Assembly (NCBI GenBank): GCA_035369845.1
Contig: DAOOVD010000083.1
Location: 1 to 6,423, forward strand
Direction of reading: 5' to 3'
DNA: 6,423 nt
Source of the DNA: DAOOVD01 sp035369845
Lineage (GTDB): Bacteria; Bacillota; Desulfotomaculia; Desulfotomaculales; Pelotomaculaceae
Shown here: positions 1-6,423 of the stretch, piece by piece
Layout: the number at the start of each line of letters is the position of its first letter
Position numbering within the stretch: the stretch's first letter is position 1
Position numbers and translations under genes: made by a program
Notes under the pieces: generated by a model
The model's input: the letters and a program-made list of their open reading frames with translations, nothing else
Databases searched by the model: none
What the model was told of the DNA's origin: nothing

Positions 1-387
1 CGCCGCTTTCACCTCAATGCCGTCCGGCGGCTTCAGGAGCAGCGGGACCGGGCATGAGGATGCCTCCGGCGCCTCCGCCGGACGCATGAGCAGGGCACTG
101 CCCCGTTCCTCCTTCAACCCGGCGCAGTCGGCTGGAAGCGGCAGGTAGACATCATCTCCGATCTGCAGGTATATTCCCCTTATCTTCAGGGCGGCTGTGG
201 TGTCGCCGGGCCGGTTCGCCCTGTCTAAATCTTCCGGATGCCGGGCAAAATAAGCGGTCCGCAGCGCCCCGTAAAACACGGAAGGGTGCAGCGGGAAAAT
301 GCCGGCAGCCCAGGGGTTTTCACCCATGGAGAAGGGGCGGCCGTCGCGGAAAAAAAGAGTGTCCAGGGCGTTCAAGCGGATAATCAT
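1..387 (-). CDS. cmr3: Type III-B CRISPR effector protein Cmr3, N-terminal part (runs off the window)
   Basis: This is the first 129 codons of a Cmr3 protein; the gene continues beyond base 1. Cmr3 is a Cas5-group RAMP subunit that, in the known Cmr complex, binds the 5' tag of the crRNA and contacts Cmr2/Cas10 at the foot of the complex in the cytoplasm. The diagnostic part is visible: residues 8-23 read LDTLFFRDGRPFSMGE, followed by GIFPLHPSVFYGALRTAY at 29-46, the pattern that opens Cmr3 family members. The ATG at 387-385 is chosen because it lies 1 nt after the cmr2 stop and 9 nt downstream of a strong AGGGAGG inside the end of cmr2; an ATG a few bases earlier stops after two codons. Codons 47-129 stay open with no frameshift. 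Full Cmr3 proteins are usually about 300-400 residues, so roughly a third is seen. Identification is by remembered family motifs, not by a search. Confidence 0.9.
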   Translation of the reverse strand, partial: MIIRLNALDTLFFRDGRPFSMGENPWAAGIFPLHPSVFYGALRTAYFARHPEDLDRANRPGDTTAALKIRGIYLQIGDDVYLPLPADCAGLKEERGSALLMRPAEAPEASSCPVPLLLKPPDGIEVKAA

Positions 388-388
388 T

Positions 389-2191
389 TCATCTCACCTC
401 CCTGGCCAGGAAGTCCGCCAGATTTAATGCATCAAGAAAATTTTTCAAATTACGGCTGCTGTAATACAGCCTCTCGATATCTTTACAGAAATCTTCCACC
501 TCCCGCCCTTTCCTGCGTTTATATTCTTCGGGCGATTCATCAGGTTTTTTCCTGATCATGCAGGATCTCGCCGCCAGCCTTTTAACCTCCGCCAGGACCG
601 GGCCGTCTTCAAGAAAGTACCCGTCCTCATCCATCAGCTTTGCCAGCTCAAGGTTCAGGACTTTGATAAAGTTACTGGAAAATTTCTGTTCTGCGGTGTC
701 TGGATCAACCGCCTTGCTTTTACTGTATTTTCCGCCGCCGGCTATTCTATCCACAAGCCCGGCCAGGAGGTCCACAGAATATACCCCATCATTTCTCCAC
801 TTAAAAACGGCTTCGTGTATTTCACCGGAGTGTTTCAGAACAGCCAGGGCAAAGGCGTCTTTTCCTCCGTCCAGTTCTTTGGCCTTCTGTTCCATCTGCC
901 TGGCCCGGTTCAACACCTCGCCCAAAGGAGTTTTCCAGTGGGCCACCACCACACCTGCGGAAAAGGTGGGTTTTTTGTTGGTGTAATGGCTCAGGTCGAT
1001 CTCATCGAAGCGGCGCCTTAATTCTCTTAGAATTGCAAAAAGATGCCTTATATTGATCAGGCCGAGGAAGTCGTCTCCGCCAGCATATACAGTCCTTCCT
1101 GCCGGCTCGCAAAGCACTTCCCGCCGGGCGGCTTCAGCGAACAATCCCAGTTGCCTGCTGAGGCTATTTTGAAAAGACTCCAGGTCATCATTGCCGTTCT
1201 TCAGGTAATCCCCGGCAAGCCATCTGCCCATGTTGTCGCCGTCGAAAAGCAGCAGCGCATAATATGGGGTCAGATAGATATTATGTTTCTGGAACTTTTC
1301 AAAAGCCTCCCTCGTTTCCTTCTGCTCAAGATAGGACAAATTAGAAGGCAGCGGCTTATTGTTATTCAATTCGAAAAGTGCCGCGGCATTCACTTTTTCC
1401 CGCTTCTCCGGTGACAGACGAGCGTCGTGCAGCACATCCATCAATGCAATATCCGCCGTGGAGGGAAATTCTCTTATAAATTTGAAGGAAGGATATTTTC
1501 CAAGAAACTCATCAGTTGAAAAGTATTTACCCGCACAGCGCTTGATAAAAGCAACGGCGCCCAGCTTTTCCCGCTCATCCAGGTATTTCGGGGGCAGCCC
1601 GGTCGGCAGCGTTACGGCAAAATCAGGGTCAAAACGACTCTTTTGGCCCTCCCGGAAGAAGAGGACATTATGTTCTCCGGTGATCGAGCACTTACGCGCC
1701 GGTTCCTGCCCGAAAGAGACGAATTTTTTTACGTTCTTTATCGCCCCCAATGCCTGCTCAATTTTTAAATATGCGTCTGCAAACGCTCCCTCCGGGTATT
1801 CCTGAAATACCCAGAATACTTGCCATAAGTTGTCCACCTGGTCGTAGTAATGTTCGAGAAAACCGGGCGGGCAGGTCACTCCCATCCGGACCAGGATCTT
1901 CCCGGCCATCTGCCTGAAAGTATCTCTTACGGTTCTTTCCAGTTCCCGGCCCATGGCCAGGTTTCTTTCTCCGTCCCCGTCTTCCAGCACCGCCAGAAAG
2001 CGGTTTATCAGGGCTTCATTGGCAAGGTGCGGAAAGACAATGCGCGCATTGTAGACCGTGCGGGCTTTCTCCGCGGCCACCCGGCAGAGGTGGGAAAGGA
2101 TAAAACTGCCGGCGTACAGGTCCTGGGTTTTTCTGGCCTGGGCGATGAAGGACTGCACCGGACCGATGGTAAAAAGAAACAGGTACTTCAT
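389..2191 (-). CDS. cmr2: Type III-B Cas10 (Cmr2), HD-less, with intact GGDD cyclase motif
   Basis: This 600-residue protein is the large subunit of a type III-B Cmr complex. In this family, binding of target RNA switches on the palm domains to make cyclic oligoadenylates from ATP, which activate CARF or SAVED effectors. Seen: residues 9-29 carry the palm-1 signature with GPVQSFIAQARKTQDLYAGS (10-29); FDGDNMG at 316-322 opens palm 2; the metal-binding GGDD is at 371-374 in the context VYAGGDDFLGL. The C-terminal 150 or so residues are charged and helical, as in domain D4, and end in LADFLAREVR. There is no N-terminal HD nuclease domain: the ATG at 2191 is fixed by the ATGA overlap with the cmr1 stop and by AAGGTGG about 7 nt upstream. 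About 600 residues fits HD-less Cmr2; HD-bearing forms are several hundred residues longer. The usual CxxC of the zinc-binding segment is reduced to CSITG (168-172). DNase activity is therefore not expected, cyclase activity is. Confidence 0.95.
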   Translation of the reverse strand: MKYLFLFTIGPVQSFIAQARKTQDLYAGSFILSHLCRVAAEKARTVYNARIVFPHLANEALINRFLAVLEDGDGERNLAMGRELERTVRDTFRQMAGKILVRMGVTCPPGFLEHYYDQVDNLWQVFWVFQEYPEGAFADAYLKIEQALGAIKNVKKFVSFGQEPARKCSITGEHNVLFFREGQKSRFDPDFAVTLPTGLPPKYLDEREKLGAVAFIKRCAGKYFSTDEFLGKYPSFKFIREFPSTADIALMDVLHDARLSPEKREKVNAAALFELNNNKPLPSNLSYLEQKETREAFEKFQKHNIYLTPYYALLLFDGDNMGRWLAGDYLKNGNDDLESFQNSLSRQLGLFAEAARREVLCEPAGRTVYAGGDDFLGLINIRHLFAILRELRRRFDEIDLSHYTNKKPTFSAGVVVAHWKTPLGEVLNRARQMEQKAKELDGGKDAFALAVLKHSGEIHEAVFKWRNDGVYSVDLLAGLVDRIAGGGKYSKSKAVDPDTAEQKFSSNFIKVLNLELAKLMDEDGYFLEDGPVLAEVKRLAARSCMIRKKPDESPEEYKRRKGREVEDFCKDIERLYYSSRNLKNFLDALNLADFLAREVR

Positions 2192-3126
2192 AAAATCGCC
2201 ACCTTGAATGCTTGTTGGACCGCCATATCTCCTCGCAAAGTAATATTACTTTCAGTGTTCAGGGTGGTTATGACAGGCCGGAAACCGCCGCCCCCGGATA
2301 TTACCGAAACGTATACTGGTGAGGCCAGGCGGCGCCCCTTTAGGTCGCCTGTACCCACAAAGCCGAGGCAGTCTACGTCATGGTCGTGGGAAGCCATTCC
2401 AATGGCTTTCAACAGTTCATCCGCCGAACCATATTGCCTGCCGATGGCTATTTCCCGGATAAAAGGATAGTGCCCCCCGCAGGCGCCGTTCAGCACGATG
2501 CAGTTTTGACCCATATGGTATTTGCCCGGCGCCAGGAGTTCCAGCAATTCATGGATGTACTCCAGGCTTACTTCCCGTTCCGGTTTAAGTCCGTCAATGG
2601 CGTTAATTGCAAAGCTGCCGAATCCCCTGCGGCTCCTCTTGCCCAGCCCGCCGAGGATGGAGGTCAATTTAAAAAGAGCCCGCAGCCGTTCCGGCGGAAA
2701 TAGCTGATGCGGCCTGTTATATGAAAATTCCACAGAGAATTCCTGGCCCGGGAAAATGGCAGTCCTTGTTATCATACCTTTCTTGCATTGCTCACCGCGG
2801 TTTGCCACGCAGAAACAGTTTTCGTCGCCGCTGTGGTGCGGCAACAATTGATATTTTTTAGAATGCAATGGGCCTGTATAACTCATCCCGATCCCAAAGG
2901 TGCTTTTCCCTTCCCCTTTGCCGGCGCCGCCGAAGATTCCGGCCTCGGTGTTTTTCAGCCGATCCCTATCTTCTTCCGCCTGGACGGCGCGCCACCAGAA
3001 GCGCATCGCGCCTTTCAGCGAGGGGGCGCGGAACTCCGGAACCGCATACCGCTCCGTACCGTCCGCACCGGCCAGGAAAAGCGGTGTCAAAACGCGGCAC
3101 CCAAAAGTTATTTTCTCAACAGGCAC
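2188..3126 (-). CDS. cmr1: Type III-B CRISPR effector RAMP protein Cmr1
   Basis: A 312-residue Cas7-group RAMP protein, the subunit that caps the head of the Cmr complex near the 3' end of the crRNA. Seen: LTPLFLAGADG at 13-23, followed by the family hallmark PSLKGAMRFWWRA at 35-47, then EAGIFGG at 61-67, and the glycine-rich RAMP loop GGLGKRSRRGFGS at 159-171. The order and spacing match Cmr1, and about 310 residues is within the usual range. Translation is taken to start at the GTG at 3126-3124: GGGAG lies about 10 nt upstream and the conserved first strand (ITFGCRVLTPLF) starts a few residues later, leaving no room for a longer natural N-terminus. The stop overlaps the cmr2 start as ATGA. 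It is the first gene of the Cmr block, separated from cas3 by 103 nt. Residues 97-114 hold a His/Cys cluster (H97, H98, C104, C106, C114) that could bind metal; this is an inference. Confidence 0.92.
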   Translation of the reverse strand: MPVEKITFGCRVLTPLFLAGADGTERYAVPEFRAPSLKGAMRFWWRAVQAEEDRDRLKNTEAGIFGGAGKGEGKSTFGIGMSYTGPLHSKKYQLLPHHSGDENCFCVANRGEQCKKGMITRTAIFPGQEFSVEFSYNRPHQLFPPERLRALFKLTSILGGLGKRSRRGFGSFAINAIDGLKPEREVSLEYIHELLELLAPGKYHMGQNCIVLNGACGGHYPFIREIAIGRQYGSADELLKAIGMASHDHDVDCLGFVGTGDLKGRRLASPVYVSVISGGGGFRPVITTLNTESNITLRGDMAVQQAFKVAIL

Positions 3127-3229
3127 AACACTTTCACTCCCTTCTCTCCCGGTCCAGCCAGATCAACTCACCCGGTACATAGGGGTCGTCCCTCTGCTCC
3201 TGCTTAAAAAGTTGATTTTTTAGGGGACA
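3127..3229 (-). other. 103-nt junction between the type I-B and type III-B blocks; in-frame continuation of cas3 after TAG
   Basis: This is the only gap of note in the cluster. Read on the minus strand, it continues open in the cas3 frame for 31 codons after the cas3 TAG (3232-3230) and ends in a TGA at 3136-3134, 7 nt before the cmr1 GTG. The encoded tail would end DDPYVPGELIWLDRERRE. The last codons also contain the AAGGGAG that serves cmr1, the arrangement normally seen when a real gene ends just ahead of the next. The 5' part of the gap holds an AT-rich inverted repeat, TAAAAA-ATCAAC-TTTTTA, flanked by GTCCC and GGGAC, which could form a weak stem-loop. I see no convincing -35/-10 pair and no GC stem plus U-run terminator. 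It may be a former cas3 C-terminus, a remnant of a deleted gene, or plain spacer. Confidence 0.45.
3137..3148 (-). promoter_or_regulatory. Probable ribosome binding site of cmr1
   Basis: The minus strand reads AGAGAAGGGAG here, about 10 nt before the GTG start of cmr1, with a TGA stop of the preceding open frame in between. It supports the GTG at 3126 as the start, as no ATG lies in frame nearby. Confidence 0.55.
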
Positions 3230-5647
3230 CTAAATAAACCAGATCTCTTTTTCATCATCCGTAGCAACATAGGAAAGTCCCGTTTCCCTGGAGTAAAGCG
3301 ACTCTCCCTTAATGCGCAAAATGGCTCTGTTTTCCGCCGGCTCCCCCACCTCCCTGGCAGTTTCCTCCGGTACCTGGACGATAAAGTGCTGCATCAACCC
3401 CATGAACTGCTTTTTATCCGCATATCCCAGGGAGGATAAAAACCCCCTGGCGGCATACCTGTCCCAGATCTCGTCCGGGCTGTTGCACCCGAATTTTTTC
3501 ATGGCCAAGTCAACTTCCGGAGGCAATTCACCGAAAAAGAGGGGAACAAAAACTCCATACTGGGGTATTTGCCGGCCAAAGGGACTCAAACCTGCCGGTG
3601 CTGTGTAGTAACCCCGGGCGCCTTCCAGGATTTTTTCCAGCGGAACCTGGCGGGTATTGCGCTGAAAGCACATCCGGTAAAACCGGCGGACCAGCTGGCC
3701 GGCTGTGGCTTCGTCGAACACCCTGTTTTCAGCCAGGCAGATGTCGGTGACCTCCCGCTGCTCCCCGCCCCTGTAAACATAAGGCCTGGTTTTCTTTCCC
3801 CCGCCGCGCAAAAACTCAAAGGTAAAAAGTTTACCTTTCTCCCCTTCACCGTGCCGGTTTACGCGTCCTGCCGCCTGCACCAGCGATGGTATCACCGGCA
3901 GAGCCCGGAATAACTCTCTGAAACTTAAGTCCACCCCGGCTTCTAAAACCTGGGTGCATACAACCAGGGCACCCCGGCTGCTTTTTAAAGAGGATTTGAT
4001 AGCGGCGATTTTCTCTTTTTTATGCAGGGGCGTCATTCGCCCGGAGAGAAAGTGCAGTTCACCTTCTTGAACCTCACCGCGCAACCGCCGGTAAACTTCA
4101 GCAGCGTCCCGTACAGTATTTAAAATAATTGCCGTGGAACCGCAAGTGTGGTGGGATTTAAGCACTTTTTCGGCTAGGGAATTTTCATCCTCAGGATCAC
4201 AGACTTCCACCTGGTAGCGATTTAAAACAGGTTCAGCCCGTCCCAGGGAAGCCGCCCGGCCAAAAACTCCACCGTCGGTGCCGGGCATGGTGGCGGTGAC
4301 AAACAAAAATTTCGCGCCCAGTCCGGCAGTAGCTGCCTCGGCCAGCGCCAGGAAAATGTTCCAGGCGTCAGCACTGATGATCTGGGGTTCGTCTACGATT
4401 ACAAAGGCATCCCTCAGGCCGGCCAGCCGCAGGGTATTTTGGGCACGGTAGGGGAAAAGGGCCAGGAAAAGCTGGTTGAAAGTGGTGGCCACCACCGGCG
4501 CCCGCCAGGCTTCCAGGAGCAGGTCTTCTGCCATTTCTTGCTCCACCAGGCCCTGTAAGGCAGAAAGGTGGTGGTGGGTGAGCACGGAAAGCCCGCTGGC
4601 CCCTTTTATTTCCAGTGCTGCCTGGGATAGAATGGAGAGATAAGGCGCCACGTAAATGATCCTCCTGCACAGGCCCCTCGCAACGGCCATAAGGGCCACG
4701 GAGAGCGCAGTCATGGTCTTGCCGTAACCAGTGGGCAGTTCCAGGGTGAACATCTTCTCCCGCTCTTCTTTCAAAAAATTATCCACCGCAACCTTGCGCC
4801 ATTTTTCCCTGACCTCCAGAATTGACCGGCCGGCCTGCCCGGTCATTTCGCTCCTGCGCCCGCTGCAATACCGCCGGATGCTGTCCAGGGCCGAGACGGC
4901 TCGGGCCGGAGTCAGGAAATTATTATCGTCAGCAAGGAAATCGCCGGCGTGCAGGCGATCTGCAGTGACCAGACGCGAATTCTCTTGCTGGAGGCAGAGG
5001 CGCGCCCCCATCTCGTACGGATTTCCCTCCCTTAACAATTTTTCCACCCAGCCGGCCATCTCAGTAGCCCACCTGGGCCAGCAATCCGGGCCGGCCATGG
5101 AGGATATTTTTCCCACCAAAGACTGCGGCTTCTTATTATACATTTGCAACCTGTCATCAATTTCCGGAAAGTAAAGTGCCACCAGATTAAGCAAACCAGG
5201 AACGTCCACTTCCATAATCTCGGTTGGCGCAATGATTCCGGTCCATGGTGGAAAATCTCCGTTTATATCCTCGATCCTGCCGTGGTGGTTGTACAGGAAT
5301 TGGGTCAGGTTGACGGCCAGGTGGCACAGGCTCTTTCTCTCCCGCCTGGCAGGCTGCCAGACTTCCAGAAGATCGGCAAAAAGAGCGGCAAAGAGCATGG
5401 CCCCGGCGAAAGCGTGGGGCGCGCCTTTTTTAGTCCTCCCCTGGATATAGTCCTGCCAGGGTCTGCTGCTTTTCCCCGCGTCGTGCAGCAGCCCCGCCAA
5501 AAACCTGAGCCGCTCCGGACGGTCTCCGGCCGTGCTGCCACAGGCCTCAGCCACAGCCAACAGGTGCTCCTTTAAAGGATATGTTTTGCCACCATCGGCC
5601 GGTCGGGCGATACATTCTTCCAGCGGGAAGCCTTTTACCACAGGCAT
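3230..5647 (-). CDS. cas3: CRISPR-associated nuclease-helicase Cas3 (HD domain fused to SF2 helicase), type I-B context
   Basis: This 805-residue protein is the effector nuclease of a type I system: it is recruited to Cascade-bound target DNA, unwinds it and degrades one strand. The N-terminal HD domain (about 20-240) shows H28, the HD pair H55-D56 in LLHDAGK, H78 in PHAFAGA, H121-H122 and the late aspartate D230 in VTADRLHAGDF. The helicase follows: Walker A ELPTGYGKT at 303-311, motif II DEPQ at 419-422, motif III VTATMP at 450-455, motif V TQVLEAGVDLSF at 565-576 and motif VI QAAGRVNRHGE at 591-601. All expected catalytic positions look present, so it should be active. The C-terminal domain is typical in having LYSRETGLS near the end. 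The ATG at 5647 overlaps the end of cas5 by 13 nt, which suggests translational coupling. The stop is an amber TAG followed by 31 more open codons in frame. Overall length fits Cas3. Confidence 0.96.
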   Translation of the reverse strand: MPVVKGFPLEECIARPADGGKTYPLKEHLLAVAEACGSTAGDRPERLRFLAGLLHDAGKSSRPWQDYIQGRTKKGAPHAFAGAMLFAALFADLLEVWQPARRERKSLCHLAVNLTQFLYNHHGRIEDINGDFPPWTGIIAPTEIMEVDVPGLLNLVALYFPEIDDRLQMYNKKPQSLVGKISSMAGPDCWPRWATEMAGWVEKLLREGNPYEMGARLCLQQENSRLVTADRLHAGDFLADDNNFLTPARAVSALDSIRRYCSGRRSEMTGQAGRSILEVREKWRKVAVDNFLKEEREKMFTLELPTGYGKTMTALSVALMAVARGLCRRIIYVAPYLSILSQAALEIKGASGLSVLTHHHLSALQGLVEQEMAEDLLLEAWRAPVVATTFNQLFLALFPYRAQNTLRLAGLRDAFVIVDEPQIISADAWNIFLALAEAATAGLGAKFLFVTATMPGTDGGVFGRAASLGRAEPVLNRYQVEVCDPEDENSLAEKVLKSHHTCGSTAIILNTVRDAAEVYRRLRGEVQEGELHFLSGRMTPLHKKEKIAAIKSSLKSSRGALVVCTQVLEAGVDLSFRELFRALPVIPSLVQAAGRVNRHGEGEKGKLFTFEFLRGGGKKTRPYVYRGGEQREVTDICLAENRVFDEATAGQLVRRFYRMCFQRNTRQVPLEKILEGARGYYTAPAGLSPFGRQIPQYGVFVPLFFGELPPEVDLAMKKFGCNSPDEIWDRYAARGFLSSLGYADKKQFMGLMQHFIVQVPEETAREVGEPAENRAILRIKGESLYSRETGLSYVATDDEKEIWFI

Positions 5648-6363
5648 ACCACCTTACCCTCAGGCAATTTTAAAAATTTACAGGCGATTTCCGGTATCTT
5701 TCGGACTCTTACTTTAAGAGGTTTGCCATTTATTTCGTAAATGACATTCAACGTCCGTTCAAAAAACCGGCCGCCGACGTGGCGGTAGGGAAGGGCCCTG
5801 GCCACGGCGTAATTACCTCCCGGCTCAACTAAAATTTCTTGAACAACCCCCTGAGGCACCACACATGAACAAGGCAAAGGCTCCCCTTCGCCGGGCATTA
5901 CCTCCAGCAGCGGATAAAGGCCGTGAAAAGCCGGAAAAGTAAGGCAGTAGGCCGACCCCAGGTAAGTATGGTAAACGCTTTGTCCCGTCCGGATCCGCTC
6001 CGCCAGTTCACCCAACCTGCTGCCGGTGTAATATACCAGGTAGTGGGGGGACACCACCAGTTCAATGGTAGTCAGCCGGTTAAAAGAATCTCCCCCGCCC
6101 CCGGTGAAGCCCTTCCCGTGCATGGACATCTGGACGCAAACCGTACGTACCGGCTTCAACAGGGAAAGACCCACAAAGTGTTCTTCATGTAAAAAGGCCG
6201 CTCCCGCTTCGTCATCAAAGTCCATACCCAGCACCGAAGCCAGCAGGCCGTGGATGGTGGGCCTGGGGGGAAAAGGGTAGGTAGCATGAGTAGCGGTAGT
6301 ATCGGGTTGACGAAAATGAGCCAGGGAGCCTTTAACGCTAAAAACCAGCACCTGGTCGTACAT
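5635..6363 (-). CDS. cas5: Type I-B Cascade subunit Cas5 (Cas5h/Hmari-like)
   Basis: This 242-residue RAMP-fold protein is the Cascade subunit that holds the 5' handle of the crRNA. The N-terminus, MYDQVLVFSVKGSLAHFR at 1-18, then TYPFPPRPTIHGLLASVLG at 28-46, is the characteristic opening of the Cas5 family found in I-B (Hmari) systems. A glycine-rich segment, HGKGFTGGGGDSFNR, lies at 82-96, and SPHYLVYYTG further on matches the family core. I place the start at the ATG at 6363-6361 rather than the in-frame GTG at 6399, because the conserved motif begins at this methionine and AAGGAGG (6381-6375) lies 11 nt upstream, with the preceding gene's likely stop between the GTG and the ATG. The gene ends inside cas3. 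Together with cas3 and a presumed cas7 and cas8b upstream it indicates an I-B Cascade; the exact subtype rests on family resemblance, as the large subunit is outside the window. Confidence 0.9.
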   Translation of the reverse strand: MYDQVLVFSVKGSLAHFRQPDTTATHATYPFPPRPTIHGLLASVLGMDFDDEAGAAFLHEEHFVGLSLLKPVRTVCVQMSMHGKGFTGGGGDSFNRLTTIELVVSPHYLVYYTGSRLGELAERIRTGQSVYHTYLGSAYCLTFPAFHGLYPLLEVMPGEGEPLPCSCVVPQGVVQEILVEPGGNYAVARALPYRHVGGRFFERTLNVIYEINGKPLKVRVRKIPEIACKFLKLPEGKVVCLW

Positions 6364-6374
6364 AATATCTTTTG

Positions 6375-6381
6375 CCTCCTT
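6375..6381 (-). promoter_or_regulatory. Ribosome binding site of cas5
   Basis: A near-perfect AAGGAGG on the minus strand, 11 nt before the ATG at 6363. The spacing is slightly long but the site decides the start in favour of this ATG, since the in-frame GTG at 6399 lies upstream of it and has no comparable site. Confidence 0.75.
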
Positions 6382-6392
6382 GTACGGGATGC

Positions 6393-6423
6393 CTACCACA
6401 TTTTCAACTCTTCCCCCGGCAAT
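6393..6423 (-). CDS. Possible C-terminal tail of the upstream gene, expected to be cas7
   Basis: The last 31 bases of the window, read on the minus strand, contain an open frame that would end LPGEELKMW and a TAG at 6395-6393, 29 nt before the cas5 ATG. Gene order in type I-B loci (cas8b-cas7-cas5-cas3) makes cas7 the expected neighbour, but nine residues cannot identify it. A second frame ends earlier at a TGA (6406-6404), and the third is the open cas5 frame, so the choice of frame is a guess based on spacing. Confidence 0.35.
   Translation of the reverse strand, partial: LPGEELKMW

Noticed and set aside
1850..2470. 206-codon plus-strand open reading frame
   Set aside because: It lies antisense across the cmr1/cmr2 boundary, has no recognisable motif, and both sense genes are firmly identified; it is a shadow of their codon bias. 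The same applies to the other plus-strand frames in the window.
3127..3240. Dedicated promoter for the cmr block in the gap
   Set aside because: TTGATC and TATGTA-like words occur on the minus strand but not with a workable 16-18 nt spacing, so I cannot support a sigma-70 type promoter by eye.
3586..5541. Short minus-strand open frames inside cas3 (for example 3586-3849, 4368-4670, 5305-5541)
   Set aside because: They are out-of-frame on the same strand as the intact cas3 frame, which shows continuous Cas3 motifs throughout; they do not indicate a frameshift or nested gene.
6364..6399. Upstream GTG start that would add 12 residues to Cas5
   Set aside because: The Cas5 family motif begins at the ATG at 6363, and the good AAGGAGG lies between the GTG and the ATG.
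1..6423. CRISPR repeat array or leader
   Set aside because: I looked for regularly spaced direct repeats of about 28-37 nt and saw none; almost all of the window is coding, leaving no room for an array.

Overview
The window carries one dense, co-directional CRISPR-Cas effector gene cluster, read entirely on the minus strand from the high coordinates to the low ones. In order of transcription it holds a probable cas7 tail at the window edge, cas5 (type I-B, Cas5h-like), cas3 (HD nuclease fused to a helicase), then cmr1, cmr2/cas10 and the first 129 codons of cmr3. No CRISPR array, adaptation gene (cas1, cas2, cas4), cas6, tRNA, rRNA or insertion sequence is visible.

Two effector systems are joined head to tail. 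The cas5-cas3 part belongs to a type I-B Cascade, a DNA-targeting complex that recruits Cas3 to degrade the target. The cmr1-cmr2-cmr3 part belongs to a type III-B Cmr complex, which is RNA-targeting and uses Cas10 as a signalling cyclase. cas5 and cas3 overlap by 13 nt, cmr1 and cmr2 overlap by an ATGA, and cmr2 and cmr3 are 1 nt apart, so translation within each block is probably coupled. The only real gap is the 103 nt between cas3 and cmr1, which is the junction of the two systems. That gap is open in the cas3 frame after a TAG, up to a TGA lying 7 nt before the cmr1 start. It is the least explained stretch in the window.

The Cas10 here starts directly at its first palm-domain motif and has no N-terminal HD nuclease domain, while its GGDD cyclase motif is intact. 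If active, it should signal through cyclic oligoadenylates rather than cut DNA. The only HD nuclease visible in the window is that of the neighbouring Cas3, whose metal ligands and helicase motifs all look intact.

Moderately GC-rich sequence, strong AGGAGG-type ribosome binding sites and a paired I-B/III-B locus would fit a (possibly thermophilic) clostridial Firmicute such as a Desulfotomaculum/Pelotomaculum relative. This is an inference from general impression only; no taxonomic marker is present. Every base outside the 103-nt gap and short junctions is accounted for by these genes, and the many plus-strand reading frames are antisense shadows.
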